From the NCBI GenBank assembly GCA_023807065.1, contig JAJJLU010003947.1:1-23267 (forward strand): a stretch of DNA of 23,267 bases, read 5' to 3'. The position numbers and the translations under genes were made by a program. Of the stretch, positions 9,873 to 20,800 are shown in pieces; the stretch's first letter is position 1, and the number at the start of each line of letters is the position of its first letter. The notes beneath the pieces are model-generated. The model was given only the letters and a program-made list of their open reading frames with translations. It made no database searches and was not told the origin of the DNA. The DNA is from Isotricha intestinalis (taxonomy: Eukaryota; Ciliophora; Litostomatea; Vestibuliferida; Isotrichidae).

Positions 9873-12800
9873 ATGAATAGTCAATCAAGAAAATATTTAT
9901 ATACAAAATGTGCTTTTACTTATTTAATAAAAAACAATTTTATTATAGGATTTTTTTATATATTTGATTTTCTCGCAATATTATCTTTCATAACATTAGT
10001 CCCTTTAAAATTTAAAAGTTACAATAAAGTTTATGTAGAACAAGACAATTATATATATTATTTTAGTATATTCAATTTATATAAAGAATATCTCCCAACA
10101 GATAATATCACATATATGGTTTCAGTGATTAGTATAGTAATAGTATTTTTAATAATTTATTATCTGTTATTACTTTTCCTAACAAAAGACAATGTAAATT
10201 CAACAGGAACAAAAATGGAATTATTTAAAAAAATATATGTTAACTTCTATGAATTTATTTTATTTCGTGCATTAAGTATATATATATTTGATAGTTACAT
10301 AACATGTATTGTTGAATGTATTTATAAATCATTTGAAAAAAACGGAGCTTTATATGGTTTAATTGAATTTTTTCTTATTATTGTTTTTTTTTATTTAGTT
10401 TCTGATACAATTGGTCATTTAGCAGGACATGCTGTTGTTGCTAATTTAAAAGCATATAATGGAACTTTAGGTGATTATCCTTTTGATATGAAATTTTCAG
10501 CAACTTATGATTTAATTAATATTATTTTAAAAATTTTTATCTCAATTGAAAAAAATGTTTTAATTAAAGGAGGTTTTATTATTACTTATAAAATATTTTT
10601 TCTTAATATTGTTCCTTTTGTTATTATATGGATTTATTTCATTTATATTATGTTAACTTTTTATGTTACTACTCATGAATTACTTTATTTTCCTTTGAAA
10701 AAAACTTCTACTATCAGAAATTGTTTAATTACTTGTGCTTGTATTTCTAGTGTTCTTTGTATTTTAATTAATGAAAAAAAGATATTTTTATTCTATTTTT
10801 TAGAAGTAATTTTTTTTTCTTTTGTTTTATTTTTTTTTTTATCTCATGATGAAACAACAGTTTTAGAAGTTTTTTACAATAGTAGAAATTATATTTCAAT
10901 GTTAATATTTTTAATTTCAAATGATTTAGATTATAATCAAATAATAGCAAAATGGATAATTAATCATAAAGTAACATGTAAAGTTGAAAATTGTAGTATT
11001 TGTCCTTATATTGTAAAAACTTTTGGAGAAACAATTCCAAATGAAATAACAATAGAAGAATTTTTTAGTTTTGTAGTAAATGTTATTGGAAAAGAATTAG
11101 AAAATGGAAATTTAGTTCCAAATCCTGAAGAATTAATATATTTAGATTTAATTAAATTATATGATATGCAATTCAAAAATGAAACACAAAGATTAAAATA
11201 TTATCTTGCTAGTTATCAATATTTAATAAAATATAAAGGAACTAATACCACTATATATCATAATATTTTAGTTATGTTTGAAAAAAAAATGGAAGAAAAT
11301 GTTGATTTTAATAAAACTTATGCCGCTTTTAGACATAGTGAAGAAGTCTTTGTTTTATATAATGAATTTTTTAATGAAATTGATCATTTTATGAGATATC
11401 AAAATAAAAATCCTGATAATATTATAAGTATTTCTGATAAATTATTTTATTTTGCAAAACATCCTAAAATTTTATCTTTGATTAAAAACAGTTCAAGTTA
11501 TTCTTATGAAATTTTATTATTAAGATATATTTTTGAAGTTGTTGCTGTAAGATCATTAAATGAAAATTATGAATTTTTAGAAATGAATAATTTTGATGAA
11601 TATTTAGAATATCATTTTTCACATGATAATTTCCTTTTAATTCATTATGGTTTAGTAGCTAAAGATTGTACAATAATAAAATCAAGTTATGATTTTAGAA
11701 AATATTTAAATTATTGTTTAGATAATTTATTCCCTTCAGATTTACGTCAATTTGGAAAGGAAAAATTTATAATAAGTATAAATACAAATAACTTTAAAGA
11801 TGATTTAAATATATTTGAATATATAGTAATTAACTTTAAAAGTTCTAAATTAATGGCAGATGGTTTTTTAGAAAGTTTTTATATGAAATATGTTTCTTTT
11901 CCTTCAATTGATTCAGGTGAAGTTTTAGTTTCAGGACATTATCTTTTAGGAAATAAAGATGTATTAATTTATAAACAAGAAGCAGGAAAAGAATATTTAG
12001 TTTCTTTTTCTGAAAATATGGGAAATATATTAAAAATTAGTCCTGAAATTGTAGCTAATTTGGCTATTTCTCAAAAATTTTTTACTTTCAGTAAAATGTT
12101 TAAAAAAATTATAGTTAGTGAAGAAGAAAAAGCTCATGACAAAAAGAATTTTAGAAAGAAAGTTTTAAATATGGAAAATGAAATAAAAAATGGTAAAGAA
12201 AAAGATTTAGAAAAAATAAAAGAAAATGAAAGAGAATTAAAAAGATTATTATCAAAAGAAAAAGAAAAAGAAGAAGAAATAGTAGTTCAATTAAATTATG
12301 AAAGATATTTAAAAACTTTAACAGATTATTTATCAGATAATGGAGAAATAAAAAATTCAGAAGAAAAAATAAATGAATTTAAAGATTCAAAGAATTATAT
12401 AAATAAATTAAATTTTATTTTAAATAAAAAATATGAAATAGACACAGATGGATGTTTATATTATGTATATTATGTAATAACAGAGAAACATGGTGCAAAT
12501 CAAAATGAAAATAAAATTCAAAATGATGATGCTCAAAAATTAGAAAATAATATTAATGAATCTATTTCTAAATATGTTCAAAATACAGTTGGTGATGCAA
12601 GTTCAGTTTCAAGTACAACTGGAACTTATTCAAAAGGAAATAGATTAAAATTAACTGGAAGAGATAAGTTAAAAGAAGAAGAAAAACAAGATTTTGAAAA
12701 ATTAAAAATGTTCTCTAATGTTATTTCAGGAATTAATGGATTATTAATAATATTAGGTTTTTTATTCTTAATATTATTATTGATTAATGATAATCACTTT

Positions 12801-14615
12801 ACTAAATTATTTAATTTATTTCAAAGATATAAATATTTTATGAGAGGAGTTCAAACTGAAGAAATGAGATTAGTTTCTAATGTTTGTATTATATATCCCA
12901 AAGATGCAAAAGAATGTTCTTGTTATTTTCAAGAATATTCATATACATTACAAAAAAAATTAAATATTGAAGGAATTGGAATGGATATAAGTACAATAGT
13001 ATATAATCAATTCAGAGAAAATTTTAATACTATAAATTCACATTATTTAACTTTTAAAAAAAATGTTTTTGAACTTTCTCAAAATTATGTTGAAGAAATT
13101 GAAAAAGAAGTAATTTTAATTCCTACTTCAACAAATGATTATGGTGATTCTGATGATACTAGATATGTTAAAGAAGAATCTTTTTTAGAAGGAATTAATG
13201 TTTTTCTTAATTATCTTGTTCAAGTTATTAATAATGATACTTTAAGAGAAACTCCTATTCAATATTTTACTGTTGGAATTGATTATAAAATTTCTAATTT
13301 AGATTTAATCACTTGTACTCAAGAACAAAGAAATATTTATTATGCTTTTATGAATTATCCTTTTGTTGAAAGAGCTTTATTAAATGTTCAAAATTTAATT
13401 AAAAATTGGTTTAGTAATTATTTAAATGGAATTAATGATATTTTAATTGGTTTTGCAGTAGGAATTGTCATTTTAAATTTTATTCTTATTGGAGTTACTA
13501 TATTTTTTATTTATGAATTTATTAATGTGTTAAATAGAAAATTAGAAACTATTAAAGCCAAATTTGCTTCTGTTAGTTTTATGAAATATTTTAAATCTAA
13601 ATTTTTAAATTTAAAATCTTTATTAGCATTATATGAAAAAATGCCAATGACAATTGTATCAGATATAAATAAAGAAAAAGAAGATTTTATTAAATTAAAT
13701 GTACAAGAAAAGAAAGAAGAAGTAATAATTCCAGAAAAAGTAAAGAAAAAAATTTTAAAAGAAAACTTAAAAAGTTTCAATCCATTATTAAAAAGAAATA
13801 CAGCAATAATAGTAGTATTATATACAATATATTTCGCCACAGCAATAATATTATATATATTAATGAATAATAAATTTACAAATTTAAAAACATTAGTAAC
13901 TTTTGTAAATTATAGTGCAGAAATAGATAATTATTTAAGTTTCGTTTTAAATAGTCTTCAAATAATGATAATAACAAATACATCACAATATGATTTTGGT
14001 TTTTTTATTCATTCAAATGAATCAGAACCATTAATTTCAAATTATATTAAAGAGCATTTATTTGTAATGAAAATGATAAAAAATATTGAAGAAAAAAATC
14101 CAAGTATTTATTCTGATATATCTGTTTTTGATCATGTAGGTTGTGAAGATTTAATTACTTTTCATGATTCTGATTTTGAAGCTATTATTCCTGATGGAGA
14201 AAGTGATAAATATTATTCTTATTTAACTGATGTTTGTAATGCTCTTGGAATTTTAGAATATCAAAATCAAGATTTAGTTATGAATAATATTATTTTTCTT
14301 GAAGAAAAATTATTGAAAGGAATTCTAAAAGTTCCTTATGATGAAAAATTAGAATATTTAGATAAAAATGAATTATATGAAATTTATTCTTTACATTTAG
14401 TTATTATGAGAATTTTACGAAGTTATTTAAATGAAAGTGCCCTTCCTAAATTAATTAATGAAGTTTTAACTGCTCATAAAAATATATTTGTTATTTGTTT
14501 AACTGTTAATTTAATTTTAGAATTAACTATTATGATTTTGCTTTATTGTCTTATTCCTAAAAAATTATTATCAACAAATACAAAAGTTGGTTTATTTATT
14601 TATTTCCTTGATTAA
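9873..14615 (+). CDS. TmcB/TmcC-like polytopic membrane protein without a cyclase domain
   Basis: This 1580-residue protein resembles the TmcB/TmcC ('tiny macrocysts') family of Dictyostelium, ciliates and trichomonads, thought to be membrane sensors. Residues about 20-320 hold some eight hydrophobic helices; the fourth is followed by an H182-x3-H186 pair. A cytosolic H365-x3-C-x4-C-x2-C377 cluster follows, then a helical TPR-like region (about 395-600). A region at about 605-740 looks like a degenerate PAS-type sensor (FPSDLRQFG start). A charged coiled coil lies at about 750-805. The C-terminal half has two units of helix, extracytosolic segment of about 200 residues, helix (membrane segments about 950-971, 1188-1213, 1310-1331, 1537-1561), and a tail of only about 19 residues. 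Many protist relatives end in a nucleotide-cyclase domain; none is present here or downstream of the stop. The start is the first ATG after an in-frame TAA at 9858-9860. The ORF is certain; family membership is likely, ligand and output unknown. Confidence 0.85.
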   Translation: MNSQSRKYLYTKCAFTYLIKNNFIIGFFYIFDFLAILSFITLVPLKFKSYNKVYVEQDNYIYYFSIFNLYKEYLPTDNITYMVSVISIVIVFLIIYYLLLLFLTKDNVNSTGTKMELFKKIYVNFYEFILFRALSIYIFDSYITCIVECIYKSFEKNGALYGLIEFFLIIVFFYLVSDTIGHLAGHAVVANLKAYNGTLGDYPFDMKFSATYDLINIILKIFISIEKNVLIKGGFIITYKIFFLNIVPFVIIWIYFIYIMLTFYVTTHELLYFPLKKTSTIRNCLITCACISSVLCILINEKKIFLFYFLEVIFFSFVLFFFLSHDETTVLEVFYNSRNYISMLIFLISNDLDYNQIIAKWIINHKVTCKVENCSICPYIVKTFGETIPNEITIEEFFSFVVNVIGKELENGNLVPNPEELIYLDLIKLYDMQFKNETQRLKYYLASYQYLIKYKGTNTTIYHNILVMFEKKMEENVDFNKTYAAFRHSEEVFVLYNEFFNEIDHFMRYQNKNPDNIISISDKLFYFAKHPKILSLIKNSSSYSYEILLLRYIFEVVAVRSLNENYEFLEMNNFDEYLEYHFSHDNFLLIHYGLVAKDCTIIKSSYDFRKYLNYCLDNLFPSDLRQFGKEKFIISINTNNFKDDLNIFEYIVINFKSSKLMADGFLESFYMKYVSFPSIDSGEVLVSGHYLLGNKDVLIYKQEAGKEYLVSFSENMGNILKISPEIVANLAISQKFFTFSKMFKKIIVSEEEKAHDKKNFRKKVLNMENEIKNGKEKDLEKIKENERELKRLLSKEKEKEEEIVVQLNYERYLKTLTDYLSDNGEIKNSEEKINEFKDSKNYINKLNFILNKKYEIDTDGCLYYVYYVITEKHGANQNENKIQNDDAQKLENNINESISKYVQNTVGDASSVSSTTGTYSKGNRLKLTGRDKLKEEEKQDFEKLKMFSNVISGINGLLIILGFLFLILLLINDNHFTKLFNLFQRYKYFMRGVQTEEMRLVSNVCIIYPKDAKECSCYFQEYSYTLQKKLNIEGIGMDISTIVYNQFRENFNTINSHYLTFKKNVFELSQNYVEEIEKEVILIPTSTNDYGDSDDTRYVKEESFLEGINVFLNYLVQVINNDTLRETPIQYFTVGIDYKISNLDLITCTQEQRNIYYAFMNYPFVERALLNVQNLIKNWFSNYLNGINDILIGFAVGIVILNFILIGVTIFFIYEFINVLNRKLETIKAKFASVSFMKYFKSKFLNLKSLLALYEKMPMTIVSDINKEKEDFIKLNVQEKKEEVIIPEKVKKKILKENLKSFNPLLKRNTAIIVVLYTIYFATAIILYILMNNKFTNLKTLVTFVNYSAEIDNYLSFVLNSLQIMIITNTSQYDFGFFIHSNESEPLISNYIKEHLFVMKMIKNIEEKNPSIYSDISVFDHVGCEDLITFHDSDFEAIIPDGESDKYYSYLTDVCNALGILEYQNQDLVMNNIIFLEEKLLKGILKVPYDEKLEYLDKNELYEIYSLHLVIMRILRSYLNESALPKLINEVLTAHKNIFVICLTVNLILELTIMILLYCLIPKKLLSTNTKVGLFIYFLD

Positions 14616-14858
14616 TTCTTGTGAATATTTAATTAAACAATATTTGAATATCATTTTTTATAAATACTTAAAATTTTTTCTTTATTAAATTAAATAATTT
14701 TAGCTTGTTCTTTATTATTATATTTTAAATTTGTTGTATAAAATTTAAATAAATAGTTTTTTAATAAAATATTTTTTTATTATATTATTCATTTACATTT
14801 TAATAAATATTTAAAATAATTTATAAAAATAGGGATTAAAAAATTATATTAAATAAAA
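14616..14858. other. Intergenic spacer between genes 3 and 4
   Basis: A 243-bp AT-rich spacer without coding potential. AATAAA strings occur at 14748-14753 and 14763-14768, but chance explains them. It must hold the 3' end of gene 3 and the promoter of the RNF213-like gene; no specific element is recognisable. An in-frame TAA at 14850-14852 fixes the ATG at 14859 as the first possible start of gene 4. Confidence 0.5.
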
Positions 14859-17800
14859 ATGGATGTTTCTCTTCATTTAATTGTTGAAATTCCTCCTTCA
14901 ATTTTCTATGAAGAAAATGAATTATTGAAAGTATCTCCAGAGAAAGATATTGTTATAGAAAAATATCTCGTTCAGGATTATTTTGAAAAAAATGATTCTT
15001 TTGTTTATCATTGTATTATTAAATCTTCTAAAATTGTGAATAAGATTAATGTAATTTTGAATAATATTAAATCTGAGTTTAAATCAGAAACAATAATATT
15101 ATCTGATAAACATTCAAGGTTTATATATAATATAAAATTTGAAGAACATAAAAATTATTTTTCCCCAAATGAAATTCCTCCTAATATTCATAAACTAAGT
15201 TATTATCAACAATATGAAATTTATTTTCAATATATTACAAAAAATAGTCAAAATTTGATGAAAGATAAACAAGATTTAATAAATGATACACTGCAAATAA
15301 TTAATGAAGAACCCATTGAATTTGATATAATTTTAGTTTTATTAAGAGAATGTTTTAGAAAACCTGAAATAAAAAATATAATAGATTCTTTATACAATAA
15401 AAAAATTTGTTTTATTCATAAAACAAAATTAAACCCAATATTTTATAAAACTATAATTGATAATTTAGTAGGAAAATTTAGAAATAAAATAGATAAATTT
15501 ATTGGAGATAATAAATTACAAAAAGAATATGCTTTAGATTTGATTGCACTTTCATTTTATAGATATTTTGATACTGAACAATTTACAAAATATATAGATG
15601 AAAATCAAAATAAAAAACAATTAATTAATATTTTATATAATAATAAACGAACGATAGGAATTTTCAAAGAAAAGATAACCACACAACTTCTTCATTATGC
15701 TGATAATAATGAATTATGTAATAATGTTTTATCATTATCTGTTAATCGTTATGTATATTTAACAGTTTTAGATAACAATATTAAATATATTAAAGAAAAA
15801 AATCAAAATAAAAAATTTGAGATAAATGAAAATAAAAATTTACCTAGGATTTTTTCAGACGATAATATCAATAGTATTTTCTCTCTTCTTATAAAAATAT
15901 ACAATAACAATAAAGACTTTATCATTATATCTCCTTATTTCATTGAATCTTATTTAAAATTTTTTAAAGAAAGAGATAATCTAAAGAATTATATTTTATT
16001 ATATGATTGGGTGAAAAAAAAAGAATTATTTAATGATGATAATTTTAAATTATTTAAATCTAATATAACTCAACTAATTAAATCTTCAAATGTAAAAAAA
16101 CAGAATCCAATTGATACTTTAACTTCAAATGAAATAATTAAACTTTATTATATAACACAAGAAGAAAAAATCTATTCATTTACTCTAAATGAGGAAACAT
16201 TATTAAGAAAAATTACCCTTTCAACTATTGATGATGAATTTAAAAACTATTTTAAAAAAATTAATATAAAAAAATGTGAAAATTTATTTCTTTCTCTTTT
16301 TAGTAAAATTCAAAATATTAAGGATATTAATAAATTATTTGAATTAATTAATTATAAGGAATTACGTTCTAAAACAATTTCTGAATATTTTAAATTTTAC
16401 TTTCGTAAATTCAAAGATGAACTTAGACATTTTAATAACGATGAAAATGAATTATTATCTGATATAATTGTGAAAACAATTGTAATATGTCATAATAACA
16501 ATGTTAATTATTTAATAATTCTTGAAGATATTAAAGGTTTGAATAATAATCAATTTGCATTTATTTGTCCAAAAATTGTCAAAGATTTTGGAGGAGATTT
16601 ACCAAATAATATATTTAATTTCATAATAGGACATTTACAAAGTTTGAACCCAGAAGAATGTATTAGTATTCTATTAAATGCACATAACCTATATATAATA
16701 GACAAATTTTTTGAGAATTATGAAAAATCAAAAGCATTAAATGAAGAAGACTTTTTTTCTATTGAAGAAATAGAAAATGAAAAATTTAATTTTTTGTGGC
16801 TTATTATAACCAAAGGTTTTTTTTTGGAAGATTATCAAGAAATTGATTTTATTAAAAAAGCTAAATTAACACTAGCAAAAATAAAAATTAAGTTAGAAAA
16901 AAAAAAATATCAATTTGATAAAATTAAAGTAATAAATAAATTAGAAAAAAATAATCAATTGGAAAAAAGATTATTTTGTGTATTTCAAGATGAAAAAAGA
17001 TCAAAAGATTTTTTAAACTATTTTAAAGAAATTTCTAACAAAGCAATATCAATTGAGAAAAAATTAGAAAATTCATTTTATTATTTAAAAAAGTATTTTA
17101 CAAATTCAGAAAAAGAATCTATATCAAAACTAGGAAATATACTAAATAATATTCAAAATTATGAAGTTGAAAATATAATAAATTTAAATTTTTTGGGTGT
17201 AGATATTTCAAATATAAATCTTGATGAATTAAATCAAAAATCTATTGAAATTCAAAGAATAGATAAATCTTTATTTTTCAAAGAAATTTTTGAAAAATGT
17301 AAAAAAAATCAAAATAATGAAGAAATGGAAGAAATGATTTTAAATGATACAATTAACAAATTTAACGGATTAGAAGATATTCTTAATGGTAAAGATTCTC
17401 ATAAAATTTCAGAGGAAGAAATTATAGATATAGTTAAATCAATTAGAAAAGAAGATGAATTAAAATCACAAATCAATTTACTTAAAAAAATTTTTTTTGA
17501 TAATGAAGAGGAAGAAAAAATAGGAGAAAGAAATTTAATATTAATTCATTCCCAAGAAAAAATAAAAAAATTGATTTCCAATATACTTAAATTATCAGAT
17601 AAATTTGAAATTAAGAAAGATGATTTATATAACCAATTAGAAAAGATTAAAAATGATTTAGAAAAAAATATTAAATTGAATGAACTTAATTTAATTCAAG
17701 AACAGATTGATTCTTTTAATTTACCAATTCTTAATGAAGAAAAAGCTAAAAATATAATAAAATATTTATATAGTAAAGAAGGAATAGTAGATTTCTTATA

Positions 17801-20800
17801 TAATAAAAAAGTGGAAGATATAAGAAATTTACATGATTTTGCAGGAGAAGATACTGAATCATATAATGTTAATACTTTTGATTTACAATGTTTAGAAACA
17901 TGTGTTTATTTTATTCAAGAATTAAAAATTATAAAGACTAAAATATTAATACAATTTTTAAAAGAATTTATGGATTTAATAAAAAAACAAAGATTTGAAC
18001 AATTAGAAGTTTCCTTAAAATGTACTTCTGAAAAATATATTGAATTAAGTAGCTTATATACTGATCAACTTGATAGAGATTCACTTTCAAAAAAAAATAT
18101 TGAAGAAATATACAGACAAAGTACTTTCACTTTAAAATATTCTAATCTAGGTTATATATGCGAAGTAGATTATGAATATAAAAATAAAGATAAAGAAAAA
18201 AGAAAATTTGAAGATATTTTAGATTATAGAGATCATGCTTTAATGAGAAAAAAAGATGAAAATAATGAAAATAAAGAAGATTTATTTTATAATATTTGTG
18301 TTGAATTTGCGAAAATTATTGGTTCAATAATGAAAATTTTAGAATTATTAAATTTAATAGCCAATAAAGGTTATTATGAAGATTTAAGTTATAAAATTAT
18401 TATAATTGAGGGAAATACAATATGTGAAAAATCTGAACGTTTAAATTCTAATTATAATACTTTCACAATTGAAGAATTGACTGAACAATTAAAAGAGATA
18501 ATAAATAAACAAAAAGAAAAAGAAAAAAAAATTTTTGAAGAAGAAGAAGTTACTAGATTAATTTATGGAAGACAATTTAAAACAATTTACACTTATTTAA
18601 TGTTAAATCCAAAAAATAAATCAGATATTGATATGAGTTATTTAAATAAATATTTAAGTTGTAATAAATTTAACGATAAATTAAACTTTGAAGCAATTAA
18701 ATCAGGAGATCAATTAAAAGATATGTATAAAAACGCAGCTGAGTATATAAAAAAAATTCATATGAGATGTAATTTAAATTATGAAAAAATTTACGAACAA
18801 TCAAAAATAAAAATTGAGACAAATGCTGAAACAATAAAATTTAAAGAATATAGAGGTATTTTTAGTTATAAATCATCGAAACAAGAATTAACATCAAATT
18901 GTATTGAAATTTATAAACAATTAACAAAAAATTATCCAACAGCACAAACTGTTCTTTATTGTAATAATCAAACTAATCAAGAAGAAATAAATTCATTCTT
19001 ATATAGATCAATTAAAGCTACTTTTAAATGTCTCTTTGTTATTATAACTCCTGAAAATTTAACTATTTCAAATAGAAAATTTATGTTTGATTTAATGAAA
19101 GAATTATTAACAAATTATGAAATGATTTCATGTTTATTATTCTTATATATTGATATTAATAATGATTTAATTAGTCAAATTAGGAGAATGCCAGAACATA
19201 TTCACTTTATATTTAAATCAAAAAAAAGTTCAAAAAATGATGATGAAGATATTAATAAAATAGAAGTTTATCACTCTGATGTTTCTGGAATTGGAAAATC
19301 AAGAATAATAATTGACAAATTAAAAGAATATGAAAAAGATGGTTATAAATATATTTATTTTCCAATTGGAGGAGAAGTTACAAAAAATGAAATTTTAGAT
19401 AGATTATTTGAATTAAAAAAAAAACACAATAAAATAGGACTTCATTTAGATTTATATGATACAAATCAAATTCAATTAATAAATGAATTTTTATTTTCAT
19501 TTTTGATTACAAAATGTTATAGTTTAAATGATAATTTATTTTATTATGGAGATGAAATAAGAATAAAAATAGAAGTTCCAAATGGATTTTTTGATTATTT
19601 TGATTTATATCCAATTTTAAATAATATTAAAAAAGTAAAAATTAATCATATACCTTTACCTCCATTAATAATAGAAGATAGATTAGATTCAAATATTCAA
19701 ATTGTATGTAATTATTTAAAAAATTATGAAAATACATTAATAAATAAAGCTGATATTTATATTGAAGGTGTATCAACAATGGAATTTGAAGGAAAAAGAA
19801 TAATAATAGATAAACCTTTACCTCAAGATGAATGTTGGAGATTAATTAAAAAATATATGAAAATAATTAATCCTACTTATTATCAAATTAATGCATTTAT
19901 TAATCTTTTAGCAGATCAATTAAGATATTTCACTAATAGTATTTATTTAAACAGAGAACAATTAGATAATTTAATTCAAAATGGAGGAAGAAAAAGATTA
20001 GAAAATATTAGATTATTTATGATGGAATCATTAACTAAATTAACTCAACATTTCACTTCTAGTGCATATGAAGATGTTTTATCTGGTCAAAAAGCTGCTT
20101 TAGAATATAAAAAAAAGTTTGGTGAATTTGATGCTGAAGAAGCAAGAGAAAAAGCAGCTCAAAATTTAATAAATAAAAAACCTATTAATTTTAATAATAT
20201 TTCACCAAGTTTAGTTTATTTTAATGAAGATAAAGATTCTCTGAGTATAATTACAAATTGTGATAAAAGTTCAGAAGAATACAAAGATTTATTTGAATTA
20301 TTTAATTCAAATACAGTTAAAAATTTCAAAGATTTAGTTAATTATAAATCTTTGAATAATGAGGAATTTTTAGAAGAAATAAAGAAATTATTGGATTTAA
20401 AAAATGAAATAAAAGGAAAAATATTTAATTTTAATGGGAAAGATCTTAAACCATTAATTGAAATAGTTGAAAATTATGTTTTTACAGCTGATAATTTTAT
20501 TAAAATGGTTTTAATATTATTAAGAATAAGAGCAAATATTCCTGTAATTATGATGGGAGAAACAGGATGTGGAAAAACATCTTTAATAAGAATAATAGCA
20601 GAATTAAAAAATAATAAAATGAAAATATTAAATATTCATGCAGGAATAACAGATAAAGAAATTATTGATTTTATGGAAGGAAATTCAAAATATAATGATA
20701 TTAATTTAATTGGAGAAGGATTTATTGAAGAGGAAAGATTATTAACTAAAGAAGAAAAAAAGGAAAGAGAAGAAAAAAAAATAGTTAAATTACAAGTAAA

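Noticed and set aside
10768..10950. Antisense 60-residue ORF inside gene 3
   Set aside because: Complement of the membrane-helix region of the TmcB-like gene; Lys/Leu low complexity.
13511..13840. Antisense 109-residue ORF with hydrophobic stretches
   Set aside because: Lies fully inside the long TmcB-like gene. Its hydrophobicity comes from antisense reading of Lys/Glu-rich codons.
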